A stretch of 64,000 nucleotides of DNA from Schistosoma mansoni (Eukaryota; Platyhelminthes; Trematoda; Strigeidida; Schistosomatidae), in the NCBI RefSeq assembly GCF_000237925.1, contig NC_031498.1:24521738-24585737 (forward strand). Direction: 5' to 3'. The notes below the pieces were generated by a model. That model made no database searches and was not told where the DNA came from. It saw only the letters and a list, made by a program, of their open reading frames with translations. This document shows positions 1 through 10,665 of the stretch, piece by piece; position 1 is the stretch's first letter; every line of letters begins with the position of its first letter. Made by a program: the position numbers and the translations under genes.

Positions 1-330
1 TGATACTACTGATAACTTAAAAAGGGATCTTGCTCTGTTTAATAGAGGGAGCAAAGTATTACATAATGAAACAAAGATAAATGGTTCAACAGTATACAGA
101 CTCTCAGTAGTTTATTTTTAGGAGTTACCCATGTTTGTCAACTGGGTACCGTAGTTAGAAGTCAAGAATTGTGGAAAGAGGTGAACGAAAATGACTGTTT
201 CAATGGATAAATTTATTCACAGAATTCATAACATTATGATTGTAGTTGAAAGTAAAGGAGGCCTATATTCATTGACTTAACGATTGTTTCAATCATGAAA
301 ACGCAAGCGCTAATAACTAAAGGATCATTA

Positions 331-573
331 ATTATCAGAAGGGGTTTTGTGGAGATTTAGTATTTTCATAGTTGAAAGCGTGAGTCAATTGAAGCTAGAC
401 CACCACCGAAAACCTGGAAGCACTGGACGGCTGTTTCGTCCTATTATGGGACTCCTCAGCAGTGCGCATCCACGATCCCGCACTCGCTAGATTCGAACCC
501 AGGACCTGCCAGTCTCGAGCCAGAGCCCTTAACCGATAGACCACTGAGCCGGCATCCAACGCTTTCAACTATG
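331..573 (-). mobile_element. Hammerhead-bearing tRNA-derived SINE, family 2, copy 1
   Basis: Read on the minus strand, the element has a tRNA-like head with an A-box-like CTCAGTGGTCTATCGGTTAAG and a B box GGTTCGAATCT. A hammerhead core and an AT-rich tail follow. Perfect 12-bp target duplications (AAAGGATCATTA at 319-330 and 574-585) fix both ends. Its first 14 bases on the minus strand (573-560) are the reverse complement of a tail segment at 367-380. The same family recurs at 49811-50204 and 20445-20645. It is distinct from the Smalpha family also present here. Polymerase III transcription is inferred from the boxes. Confidence 0.8.
420..465 (-). ncRNA. Hammerhead ribozyme, family 2 SINE
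   Basis: On the minus strand, stem I pairs GCACTG with CAGTGC (6 bp). The conserved core CTGAGGAG follows, then stem II GTCC/GGAC with loop CATAATA, then GAAAC, a very short stem III, and the cleavage triplet GTC directly before CAGTGC. Every conserved core position I know is present, so the RNA is plausibly self-cleaving. The short stem III resembles the schistosome Smalpha hammerhead. Activity is inferred. Confidence 0.8.
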
Positions 574-1254
574 AAAGGATCATTAGATTAATGCTTCATT
601 ATCCTAGTTTGTGGCTCGGTTCAACACTGTGCACTCTCATGCGTGTACCACACAAAAGTAAAGCCAGAAGGTTAAGATCTCAGAGTGAACACATCATTCA
701 GCCGCTAAGTTCTTATCCGGTGGTTTATACTTTTAAAACTTAATTATTTTAGAATAAATCACAATTGAGTTCCATACTCCTTGCACGACTGAAGTCACAG
801 GTCAAAATTTCGCACTAATACGTTGAAAAGTTCATTTTGAAGTTTGTCATCAATAGTCATACGGTTTTTTTATCTGATAGTATATGGATGCTTTTTTAAT
901 TCGAATGTTACTGACATTGTGGTGCATGCTACATATATTGACAAATGTAAGTAGTACGTAACATCAGTCAGAAGTGGAATGCTTGTCAAAAGAAGTTTGA
1001 GAAGACTGAACTGAAGAGAACAGAAAGGAATTGGATTAAAACCAGAATTGGGAGAATGAAGGATGTAAAGGACAATTGGAATAAGATGTGTAAATTATTT
1101 ATTTAATGTTTGATTTTCACATTTTGGTAAACCACTGTGTCATTGTGCAGTAAACAAGATATATTTGCTTTTCCCACCTGAGTCTTCGTTCCTTATAACT
1201 TGCAATGGAAACCAAGAAAACTAATGAGTGTTGAATTTATGGATTGAATAGGTC

Positions 1255-1390
1255 ACAGACTAGTCTCAGTTGGTATACAACTGAAAGTCAGGGAGAACTG
1301 AACGAATGTTTGATCCTAATATTGGACTACTCAGCAGTCCACACTTATGGTACTATTACGCAACAAACCCAGAACGCTAAGGTCTTGTAT
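1255..1390 (-). mobile_element. Degraded family 2 SINE fragment
   Basis: The stretch GGACTACTCAGCAGTCCACA and its flanks resemble the hammerhead portion of the element at 331-573, with many substitutions. It is too decayed for a functional ribozyme. The ends are approximate. Confidence 0.35.
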
Positions 1391-1761
1391 GAAACACTTA
1401 ATCATTAGCATCATTGCGACAGAGTCTAATGATACAACTTGTGATATGGTGCAGAAGTCATCCAATGGCATATGCGACAATTGTTTTATTCCCGACACGG
1501 TTCAACTATATCAGTCACGACTGTTTACTAGGAATTTCGTGAAACTTTGAAGTAAGTTGCTAGTGAGTTGGCTATCATATCATATATGGAAAAATTATGT
1601 GGAGATTGGCTCAATTTGTAGCTTTGATTTGTCAGAGACTAATTTCATTTGGAAGTTGTTTAAATAACTGTATACACAAATGTATCATTTAAAAATGAAT
1701 TATGACTGAGATCTATAATTTTTTTCACAGCGATGAATCCAAAGGACAGTAAGTTGATTAC

Positions 1762-1979
1762 CTTGAGATTTGCATCGTTTAATTCCAGTCTCCAGATTAG
1801 TTGAGTTATTAACTTTTGATATTGGTTTAAATGTGAAAGTAGTTGAAGACGTAGTTAGCATCGCACTGCTACTGGTTGTATCGATAGATTTTATACTTGA
1901 TATAGGATTTGTACACAGATTAGGCGCATTAGGATCAAGTAAGTAAGCATACGTATATGTCATACCATTTTCTGTTAAC
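1762..1979 (-). CDS. Candidate internal exon, possibly MUS81 winged-helix end
   Basis: A 218-bp minus-strand block is open in one frame. It is preceded by a pyrimidine-rich acceptor (CTTTCTCACTCTCTGGAGCAG) and followed by a donor (CAAG then gtaatc). The peptide begins LTENGMTYTYAYLLDPNAPN and then becomes Ser/Thr-rich. The LTENG start resembles the 'LTxEG' strand-helix step at the end of the MUS81 winged helix, which a Ser-rich linker follows. It starts in the phase in which the candidate exon at 10214-10399 ends. Splice signals and coding look are seen directly; membership in MUS81 is inference. The next exon would lie outside the window. Confidence 0.4.
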
Positions 1980-2887
1980 CTGCTCCAGAGAGTGAGAAAG
2001 GGATAAAAATAGAAAATAATAGAATACTGAATAACAAATGTTATTATTTGTCACTGTAATACTATTCGTAATTTACTAATACAGCTGAGTCATTATTTGT
2101 TTGTGTGAAAGCCAGTGATAAGGTACAACTGCCCAAGCCAAAGTAGATTAGGTGTAGCTTAAATCTATGATCAACTAGTTGAAAACCGAGTGCATAAAAA
2201 CCTTTAATTCATGCCTCAAAAGATAATAAAAGCTGCATATGCAAGGCATTTATCACGTCAATCAAGTGAACACGATCCACTATCGCCAAATAACACAAAC
2301 TATTTAAATTTATAAGATGTTTATTGTTATGTTGCAATCGAAAACCAGTAGCTTGTTCGCTGTGCATCGATACATAAAGTGCCCTGAATTCATTTTCTAT
2401 AAGATTTATGGTGTGCACAACTTGAATGATAAGATTTCACTGTTTCTAACAACTATAATCATTCTGTGACTTAAAACCAAAAATTGTAAAAAAGATAACT
2501 TGACAAGTCATCACCTGAAAGTAAGTAGTATAATTAAAGATAATTTGGAGAACATTGATAACTATCGAAATTTAATACAGTGTCCTGATAGAAGTTGCTT
2601 AGTTATTGAGAGATCTGAAAGTTTTATAGACGATCACACAAGAGGAGCGTAGAAGTACCCAGTGCTTAATATGAGATAATTATTTAGACGGATCTATGAT
2701 TCCCAAGACAGAAGTACCATCAATTAATCTTATTAAGTTTATTTTTGTTTACGTTATATGAATAAATTCTGGTAAAATAGACAACATAGAATTGTGCGAC
2801 ACTAAAGAAACGGTCATAGTATGAAAATGTGCAAGAAATGATAACCATATAACCAATAAATAAATGGACAAAAGAAGTATTTAATGA

Positions 2888-3190
2888 GTTTGCAATGGTA
2901 GTTGGAAGTAGTTGGCAGGAAACCCTGGACCTAGATTTCATGCTATTTGACACTCGCCACCAAGGTGTACCTGTAGTCTTGAGGGAACAGATGCTTCCTG
3001 GCGCATGTGACTCCGCGTCACCCAGCTTCACAACCAGAGACGTTACCATTGAGCTATCCGGGCCGCGCCTGGGATTCTATAAGACTGAGATGTATTTCCA
3101 ATTGATTGACGATTGCCAAAGAGCAGGAAACCTGAGTTCAGGGTTTTCTTTCGACTATCACCAACTACCAATTTACATTTCAGCATGATG
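2888..3190 (-). mobile_element. tRNA-related SINE, family 3
   Basis: Read on the minus strand, a tRNA-like segment (GGATAGCTCAATGGTAACGTC) leads into a body that ends CCAACTACTTCCAACTACCA. Its outer ends form a short inverted repeat around TGGTAGTTGG. Related but more decayed copies occur near 10505-10665 and 57078-57235. No hammerhead core was found. The family name is unknown to me, and the ends are approximate. Confidence 0.5.
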
Positions 3191-4132
3191 CACGCGATAT
3201 CGAGTATCTTACTTTTATGAAGAACGTTATCGAAAACTGAAGCATGAACAACTATTGACTTTTATTCGGAAAAATATTTGGTAAAGTCTCAAGACATTGA
3301 GTTGTGTAATTTTCCCTTACAATTCAGGAGTTGTGATGGACTGATAGAAGGGAGTTTACGATGTCATGTAACAAACTTGCTACCTTTGCGGGTAAAACCC
3401 ACTCGAGAGATGGCAATTTAGCAAACATTACAGAAGCTACTGGGATGATATTCGTAAAATACGTCCAAGCCAATGAAACCAGTGTTTGAAGACGATAGAT
3501 CAGTTAATTTAGATTTCAGAATAAAATGTAATCATGGAACAATATCATTACAAATACTTTACAAATTATGTGGATTTGTCGACAATATTCACATAAAAAA
3601 AGAGCATGGAACAGTTTTCAATCTGATTAGGGTTTACGGATTTCTGTACACAAACCTAAATGATTTATAAGGTGCAAAGAATTATTAGGTTTAAACTAGA
3701 TAGACCCATGAAATAGTAATGGTCAGAGTAATATGTAGCAAATTTCATAAAGTGTGCTTTATTAGGTGTTCAGCCATAAACAATATATGTGGATATTAAC
3801 CGAATGTAGTCCAGAGGTCATATCTGATGGTAAACTTATGCTCAAATAACTATTTCAATTACATAGCATTGTTTGTTTGGATCTTCCCATTGATGTTTTA
3901 GGACTGCAACTGGTCAGTCTCTAATTGGCATATGTGCATACTGTGCGTATTGTCTCGATATAACCTAAATTCACAAGCATGGTAAGCAAAGATAGATAGC
4001 GGCTAGCACATATGCCAATTAGAGACTGACCAGTTGCAGTCCTAAAAACATCAATTGGGAGATCCAAACAAAAAATGCTAAGTAAATTTCAACTTCACCC
4101 CATTGCACAAGCAAGTGGCTATCAGGACTCAG

Positions 4133-4187
4133 TGGCCGAGTGGATAACGCGATGGCGTTTGAAGCGAAAGGTAATGGGTTCGAGCCC
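4133..4187 (+). promoter_or_regulatory. Internal polymerase III promoter (A and B boxes) of Smalpha SINE
   Basis: The A box is TGGCCGAGTGG at 4133-4143 and the B box is GGTTCGAGCCC at 4177-4187, with tRNA-like spacing. The same pair occurs at 18947-19001. Both boxes fit the eukaryotic tRNA consensus closely. They lie inside a SINE upstream of a hammerhead, so this is not a tRNA gene. Confidence 0.75.
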
Positions 4188-4211
4188 CAGAGTGAACATC
4201 ACCTCTGAGAT

Positions 4212-4272
4212 GCAGGTACATCCAGCTGACGAGTCCCAAATAGGACGAAACGCGCGTCCTGGATTCCACTGC
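4212..4272 (+). ncRNA. Smalpha hammerhead ribozyme
   Basis: The outer stem I pairs GCAG with CTGC and the inner stem I pairs CCAG with CTGG. The core is CTGACGAG, stem II is GTCC/GGAC with loop CAAATA, then GAAAC, a tiny stem III, and the cleavage triplet GTC ending at 4258. This matches the known S. mansoni Smalpha hammerhead layout, including the short stem III. All core bases are present. Confidence 0.88.
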
Positions 4273-5410
4273 TAGCCACTATCTATCTTTGCTTATTTCA
4301 ATTACAGTTTTGAGCGGTTGCAAAAAATCATCGTTATCAATAGTCAAGAAAAAAAGGTTACTAAAACTGTGTTTGATAAGAAGCGAAAACCTAAATCAAT
4401 AGTATCACAAGTTGAAGTTCTCACAACCATTATTATTAACATGAGGCTTCACAACTCAGTATTATTGCGATGTGACACTGTCACTCAATTGATACTTGTT
4501 CTTATGAATTAGTTTGTCTTGTGAAATACTACAAATATACTGTGATGTTTCTTTATTTCACTGACATAAAAGCTCCCTTTTAAGGTCATGTTCTCTATGT
4601 TTCTTGCCCTCATGTAGCTGTCAACATTGCTGTGTTGTTGTGTGTCAGTCATTAATTGATTAATCTAGTCGGATTAGGTTTAATACCTTATTAGAAGTAT
4701 TTTCTACTGTCCTAGTTTTGAACCTAAACTTATAGAAATTGTAGAACTTCAAAGAAGCTGATTGTGTAATCTGTTGTTTTCCTTGAATGCATACTATTGG
4801 ACAAACGAAAAGTGAGGATTAGTACCATAAGAAGGCAGATAGATGTTGAAGATATTCTAGATGAATTCAGTGTATATAAGCAAATTAAAGTTAGTGATAC
4901 CCCCAAATGCCCTGGTACGGCCGAGAGTGGGGAGAGTCCGCTCTCCCTCTCCAAATGCTCTCACATGGCCACGCGTATATAGCCCCTGCCAGGGAAGTCC
5001 TACTCACTGCCTTCTCGTACTACAGGTGTTGTTCACAAAAGTGAGAGAACGAAAAGCGAATGTCCGGCGCTTTAACCGGGTTGGTGGATATGAAGGATCC
5101 ACATAGAGGAGTTGGAAAACCCTGATTCCAAACCAATGGTGCACATGGGCTCCCGTATCCTGAAGGAACAAATGGCGAATGAACCAGTTATTGGTCACCG
5201 GCTACCATGGGACTGCATCTCCTCACGATGCTCCACTGCCTTGTGGGTTAGACCTCTAGGTCAAAGACTCGGGGTGTGGCCCCCTAAGAAAACCACCTGC
5301 TTCGGTTTGGGCACCCGGGCAGTATCACAGCCCTCTCGCAAATAAATGAAATGGAACATTCAACTGACAATTATATTCTCGTTCATACTAGAAACAAATC
5401 GATTTGCATT

Positions 5411-5447
5411 ATTACTATTATTATTATTATTGTTATTATTATTATTT
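5411..5447 (+). repeat. TTA/TTG trinucleotide microsatellite
   Basis: A run of TTA units with one TTG lies in the leader of the RTE copy just upstream of the endonuclease frame. Confidence 0.9.
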
Positions 5448-5590
5448 ACCATATCGCTAACTCACCCCCTTTTATCCCCGATTTGTGTAACCTTACTTTT
5501 CAACTTATGCAGCAGCTCGCCCATGGTGAAAAATCTGTCCTATCTAAACGATCTCCAGTCACTGGTTGAAAGTGAATACTTCCACCGATT

Positions 5591-6433
5591 ATGAATACTG
5601 AAGCAGTCTTTCTGAAACCACGTACGCCGTTCAAGCTGGCTTCCTTCAACGTTCGCACACTAATGCAGATCAGAAAACAGATAGGGCTGGCTATGTCTTT
5701 GGAAGGTCTTAATGTTGATGTTTGTTGTCTATCCGAGACCCGTATTCAAGACTCTAGTGAAGTACTACAAATCCGCTCTCCATCTGTCGCCTCGAAAAGC
5801 TTGTTTCACGTGCACTTATCCGGGGACCCTGTGGCATCTTCGTCTGGTCTTGCTGGCGTTGGTGTCGCACTAAGCGCTAGGGCTGAGGCAGCACTAATCG
5901 ATTGGATCCCCATTAACAGTCGGTTATGTGCTGTTAGATTAGAAAGTTCCATCAAAGTGAGAAGAAATCGGCGTGAGAAACGGTGTCTTTTCGTCATCTC
6001 CGCCTATGCCCCGACAGATTGCAGCCCGGATGCAATCAAGGATGAGTTTTACCATCAGTTAACAGTTCTTCTCCAGAAAGCGCGTTCGACAGATATTGTA
6101 GTACTAGCCGGAGACTTGAATGCACAGGTCGGGCGTCTAGGCACAGAAGAAAGTCGTTTAGGTGGCCGATGGGGACTTGTTGGTCGCAGGACAGACAACG
6201 GGGACCGTTTGCTGCAACTGTGCACAGACCACAACCTGTTTCTGGCCAGCACTAACTTCCGGCACAGTCATCGCCGGTGTGCCACCTGGCATCCTCCCTC
6301 TGCATCTCAAGCCTGGACTCAAATTGATCACATCGCGATCAGCTACCGCTGGCGTGGTTGTGTACAAGACTGCCGCTCCTTTTGGAGTACCTATCTGGAG
6401 TCTGATCATGCCCTGGTCTGCGCCAATCACTAA
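5591..6433 (+). pseudogene. RTE family 1 APE endonuclease domain
   Basis: This 280-residue frame starts at an ATG and holds the APE endonuclease signatures in order: LASFNVRTL near residue 17, SETRIQD near 48, GDLNAQVG near 173, QIDHIAIS near 248, and SDHALV near 273. These supply the catalytic Glu, Asp/Asn and His. The endonuclease nicks target DNA to prime reverse transcription. The domain looks complete. The frame then closes instead of running into the polymerase, because the linker and part of the fusion are lost. Confidence 0.9.
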
Positions 6434-6434
6434 C

Positions 6435-7643
6435 ATCTCTCGACGTCTTGGACGATGGGCGGAATTTTTCAAAGGGCAGTTCAACTGGCCTGCTGCTCCG
6501 GCAACATCAACCAGTTTGTCCTGCCCCCCATGGCCGGTGAAGACTGATCCACCAAACGAGGTGGAAGTCCGCAAGGAACTCCAACTCTTGAAACGTTACA
6601 AATCACCGGGCCCAGATGACTTACCTCCGGCTCTTTTTAAAGATGGTGGTGACTTTCTGACTAAGGAATTGACTGTGTTGTTTGGAAAGGTTTGGGAGCA
6701 AGAAAGTGTTCCAACATCATGGAATGAGTCAATAGTCGTCCCTATCTTTAAAAAGGGTTCACGTTGTTCCTGTAACAACTATCGGGGGATAAGTCTACTT
6801 TCGATTGCGTCCAAACTATTGGCTTCTATCATTCTTCGTAGGTTGTTTAAAACCCGAGAACGATTGACTCGCGAGGAGCAGGCTGGTTTTCGTTCTGGTC
6901 GAGGATGCATTGATCACATTTTCACCCTCCGCCAAATGTTAGAACACCGTCATACTTATCACAGGCCAACAATCGTAGTGTTTCTTGATATCAGGGCTGC
7001 CTTCGATTCGTTGGACAGGACTGTTCTCTGGGATTGTCTATTGAAGAAGGGTGTGCCTGAGAAGTTCATTAACATCTTAAAGGCCCTGTATACGAACACC
7101 TCAGGCAGAGTGAGGGCATACAACCACCTTTCTCCCTTGTTCCATTCGAGCAGTGGGGTTAGGCAGCGTTGCCCAATCTCACCATTCCTCTTCAACTTTG
7201 CCATCGACGACATCCTGGAAACAGCTCTGATGGATGTAAGTAATGGCGGTGTGGATCTGCTGCCTGGAGAACGACTTCTCGACCTCGAGTATGCGGATGA
7301 TATTGTCTTACTGTGCGATAATGCCCAAGGCATGCAATCCGCACTTAATCAGTTGGCAATCAGTGTCCGCAGGTACGGCATGTGCTTTGCACCCTCCAAG
7401 TGCAAAGTACTCCTACAAGACTGGCAGGATTCTCATCCTGTACTCACCCTAGATGGTGAGCAGATTGAAGTAGTTGAGAAGTTCGTGTATCTAGGTAGCT
7501 ATATAAGTGCTGGTGGTGGCGTGAGTGATGAGATTGATGCACGTATAATGAAAGCCAGAGCGGCTTATGCCAATCTGGGCCATCTTTGGCGCCTTCGTGA
7601 TGTTAGTCTGGCTGTAAAAGGTCGGATCTACAACGCGTCGTAG
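6435..7643 (+). pseudogene. RTE family 1 reverse transcriptase domain
   Basis: The frame shows the classical non-LTR reverse transcriptase blocks: SPGPDDLPPALFK, PIFKKGSRCSCNNYRGISLL, EEQAGFRSGRGCIDHIF, VFLDIRAAFDSLD (first catalytic Asp), and LEYADDIVLLCD (YADD box), then the EVVEKFVYLGSYISAGG block. It is out of frame with the endonuclease upstream, because of the deletion, and is closed by a stop at 7641-7643 inside the conserved C-terminal part. One substitution changes the usual RQGC of block 4 to RQRC. The polymerase core otherwise reads through for about 400 residues. Confidence 0.9.
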
Positions 7644-8130
7644 AGAGCAGTTTTGCTCTATGCTTGTGAAACCTGGCCTCTCCGAGTTGAGGATGTTAGA
7701 CGTCTCTCTGTGTTCGATCATCGTTGTTTCCGAAGGATTGCTGACATTCAGTGACAACACCATGTTAGTAATGCAGAGGTTCGGCATCGTGTGTTCGGGC
7801 GCAGAGATGATAATTCAATTGGTGTCACCATCTTGAAACACCGACTTCGGTGGCTTGGACATGTTTTACGAATGTCGTCTCAGAGACTTCCACGTCGTGC
7901 ATTATTTGCCGACTCTGGGACTGGTTGGAAAAAGCGGAGAGGAGGTCAGTGTATGACATGGTGTCGTGGTATGAAAGAAAGCTGCAAAGGGCTAGCTTCT
8001 GTTGGTCCTTCACGACTCCCTGGCTGGGGTCCGAGAGATGGTGCAACACAGTGGCTAGAGACGTTATCGGATATGGCTCAGAATAGAAGCCAGTGGCGAT
8101 CCTGCTGTAACCTTCTTCTACTTTCTTCAT
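7644..8130 (+). pseudogene. RTE family 1 C-terminal region
   Basis: This continues the polymerase after a stop: RAVLLYACETWPLRVEDVRR, HRLRWLGHVLRMSSQRLPRR, WKKRRGGQCMTWCRGMK and WLETLSDMAQNRSQW. These are the standard C-terminal motifs of trematode RTE proteins. A second stop interrupts it near 7755, where related copies have a Trp. The 3' UTR and repeat tail follow at 8131-8343. Confidence 0.85.
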
Positions 8131-8639
8131 AAAGAGTGGCTATAACTTTCCTAACTGAGAGAGCTCTTCTGGTTGTACATTTCAGTTCCCCCCCATCATT
8201 ACTCTTCTCCTTTTCTTTTTTTCCTTCTTTTATATATACGCATCTTCTTCCTTCTTCTCCCATTCTCATTATTTTGTGTGGCGCATATGTATCCGGTGCC
8301 CTTTGTACCAATATATATGTGATTAAATAAATAAATAAATAAATACCAATAAAGGATGTGTCATTGTACCCTTTAAAATAATGTGAATCTTGAACACAGT
8401 ATGTAGACTAACTTCAAAAAATTATATTCAGAGAAGTGACCTTATAAAGATAGCTTTATCAGTCATAAACCATGATGAACGTAAAGAAATCGTGCATTAA
8501 TTCAAGTGACCACATTTAATACCTCAATACGGTGAAGAGATATTAACATGAACATGGAAGAAGTTTAGATAATTTTCGAGATAAATTAAATACGAAAAAT
8601 ATTTTGAATGGTGGCTAGCTATAAAATGTTAGCAAGTCA

Positions 8640-8970
8640 CCAGTTACGTAGAACCTGTTAAATATGTGCACCCGTTTTAGTTGTCACATCATAACACAAC
8701 GAGATAAAGTTATCCACACGAATGCCAGAATAGTAGAGGCTATAATAGCATGAATGGAAGTAATAAAAAAGATTAGAAAGAGGTAATATGATCCGAGAAT
8801 AAAAAGTATAAGTATTGTAAGACAAAGTGTGAATGTATCTGTGCAGTTGTAAGCGATTCTGAGGAATTTAACCTAATGCCTCCAAACAAAGGTTACGGTA
8901 ATCGGGCAGACATCCCCTCTAACAGTAAAGCTGAGCTTAGGAATTGATAATTTGATGGTCTGATGCCATA
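8640..8970 (-). mobile_element. Decayed 3' end of RTE family 3
   Basis: The order ACGTAGAACCTG, a CATCAT-rich middle, GCGATTCTGAGG and GGTTACGGTAATCGG matches, in reverse orientation, the 3' ends at 16320-16745, 30445-30800 and 62245-62640. It is strongly diverged and the ends are approximate. Confidence 0.5.
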
Positions 8971-9694
8971 TTTGGCAGTCCCTCACATTTTTCCAACCAA
9001 ATCGTACACTAGCAAACATCGCACAACGTGTAAGGTAAGTCGGACATACTTCGTAAATGTCGACTTAATGAGCCAATACGTCAACAGATGGAGAGATTCG
9101 GTACTTTAGCTGTAAAGTTCTTATTAACAACTTATCCGTATTAACTTCGTATTGTTGACTTAAACGCCTTTGTGATTATGCTTACACCCCAGTTTAATAA
9201 TAATTAAGTCACGAAGTGAAGTATTATTTTAGATACGGTTTATTTAAACCAAACTTGTCCTCCAACATAGGGAGCGGATAGACAAAACGGATAACGAATG
9301 AATAAGCGTGAATGCACTAAAGTGAAAGTCAGGTTACATATATAACTCATCATATATATAAAACATGTCCTGAAGTAGAAATGTATTATCCAGCTTTAAT
9401 GTAACCAGCACAAATATACACAAGCAATCATGAAACCATGTCTACACATTTCACAATTACTCATATGAGTGAGTACAAAACAGCCAATCTGATTGTAATT
9501 ATACTTTAAAAGCTCATTTAGTATAATTTTTTAACACTGTTTAAAAATAAGGGTGTACAGATTAACAAAAAAGAGTGAAATGAATTAATATGTCCAGAGA
9601 CTAAATGCTAATCTTGGATAAAAACAATTGGAAAATAATAAGGCACTGACAATAATAATGAAGAAATATAGTATAAAAGGAATAATTTTTCTGG

Positions 9695-10090
9695 TTAGCG
9701 TTGGCCAGACACTATCAACAACAAGTTACTGTGGGAGACAACAAACCAGATTCCAGCGGAGGAAGAAATCAGGAAGAAGCATTGGAAGTGGATAGGACAG
9801 ACTTTTAGGAAACCACCCAATTGCGTCACAAGACAAGCCCTCACATGGAATCCTGAAGGCCAAAGGAGAAGAGGAAGACCAAAGAATACATTACGCCAAG
9901 AAATGGAAACGAACATGAGAAGAATGAACAAAAGTTGGATAGAAATAGAAAAGAAGGCCCAGGACAGAGTGGGTTGGAGAGTGCTGGTCGGCGGCCTATG
10001 CTCCATTGGAAGTAACAGGCGTAAGCATAAAAGGACCAATCGACATGATTTAAGTGAATTGTGTGAGAAGATACTAAACCCTAGAATTAA
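9695..10090 (+). mobile_element. C-terminal fragment of RTE family 2
   Basis: This is a 5'-truncated LINE copy. The frame contains [11 protein letters not shown], then [38 protein letters not shown] and [20 protein letters not shown]. These are characteristic of the C-terminus of the common schistosome RTE protein (SR2/SjR2-like, from memory). It ends with a GATGATG-type tail typical of the clade. Family 2 also supplies the reverse transcriptase part of 22930-24040 and the endonuclease part of the inverted-repeat arms. Confidence 0.85.
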
Positions 10091-10213
10091 AAGATGATGA
10101 AGAGTAAACGGATCAGTGTTACTACGATCAATTTTGAGCCGTGTTACTTGATGACAAAAGAAAAACAGTACTGAAACACTATAATTATAAATATATGATA
10201 GAAAAACATTTAC

Positions 10214-10399
10214 CCTGAACTGCTCCAATCTATACGATAAGATACACCGGAAATAATTAAATCTTCATAAACACAACGAATACGATAACCAGTTAAGTTT
10301 CTTTCACCATCCATATTATATTCACGTTGATGTGCATTTCCTTTCAAATGAACAGGATTATTATGTTCATCTACATATGTGAAATGTAATTCATAAGAG
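10214..10399 (-). CDS. Candidate internal host exon, possibly MUS81 winged helix
   Basis: A 186-bp minus-strand block has an excellent acceptor (run of T then GTAG) and a donor (CAGG then gtaaat), and is open in only one frame. The peptide includes SYELHFTYVDEHNNPVHLKG and ends YRIRCVYEDLIISGVSYRID plus WSSSG. Its last codon is split so that it would join in phase to the exon at 1762-1979, giving a junction SSSG-LTENG. The segment VYEDLIISG...LTENG loosely follows the helix-wing layout of the MUS81 winged helix. Coding character and splice sites are seen; the gene assignment is tentative. It could belong to an unrelated gene on the same strand. Confidence 0.5.
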
Positions 10400-10504
10400 C
10401 TACAAAAAAATAAAACAGCAAAACAAACATATGATCAATAGTATTACATAAAGTCACGAATGTATTTTGTATGAACTTGAAAATATCTAGGTTTTTTAGT
10501 TAGG

Positions 10505-10665
10505 TGGACGTAAGTAGTTGGCAGGAAACTTTATGTTATATGTTATTTGTCAACAAGATGTATTGAGAATGTTGAGGGAAGTTATTCTCCCTGCGGTATT
10601 TGAATCTGTATTAATCACTTGTTTTACAGTCTAAGACATTATTGAAGTGTTCGGGTTACGAATGA
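10505..10665 (-). mobile_element. Decayed family 3 SINE fragment
   Basis: The phrase AGTAGTTGGCAGGAAACTTT matches the end of the element at 2888-3190, and further scattered similarity follows. The boundaries are uncertain. Confidence 0.3.

Larger units (their letters stand above)
3864..4293 (+). mobile_element. Smalpha-type hammerhead SINE, fold-back composite copy 1
   Basis: One insertion of about 430 bp is bounded by perfect 13-bp target duplications TATTTCAATTACA (3851-3863 and 4294-4306). Its left part (3864-4005) is an inverted piece of the element. Bases 3865-3937 pair with 4006-4079 in a long imperfect hairpin. The bases up to 4005 end in the reverse complement of the element's own 3' end (TAGCAAGC-like segment reading GATAGATAGCGGCTAGC). 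The right part carries polymerase III boxes and an apparently intact hammerhead. Because both halves share one target duplication, they were inserted together. Confidence 0.85.
573..4895. other. Stretches without a recognised gene, left part
   Basis: Outside the listed exon and SINEs, 586-1254, 1391-1761, 1980-2887, 3191-3863 and 4307-4895 are AT-rich with only short random frames. A 69-codon minus-strand frame at 2209-2418 has no splice support. If 1762-1979 belongs to MUS81, much of this is intron. Confidence 0.5.
4897..8343 (+). mobile_element. RTE-clade LINE, family 1, nearly full length
   Basis: The element starts with a GC-richer leader (about 4897-5370). An APE-type endonuclease, a reverse transcriptase and a C-terminal region follow. 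It closes with GCGCATATGTATCCGGTGCC and a short tandem tail of AAAT units, as RTE elements do. It is not intact. The stretch between endonuclease and reverse transcriptase is far shorter than in related trematode elements that I recall, the frame changes there, and two in-frame stops lie in the C-terminal part. Copies or pieces of the same family lie at 32498-32790, 43845-44525, 45115-45900, 54391-54918 and 58824-59340. No clear target duplication was found. Confidence 0.9.

Noticed and set aside
2209-2418. 69-codon minus-strand frame as host exon
   Set aside because: No paired splice sites or recognised motif were found.
4133-4187. tRNA gene from well-placed A and B boxes (also at 18947-19001)
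   Set aside because: There is no cloverleaf acceptor pairing; the boxes belong to a SINE promoter followed by a hammerhead.
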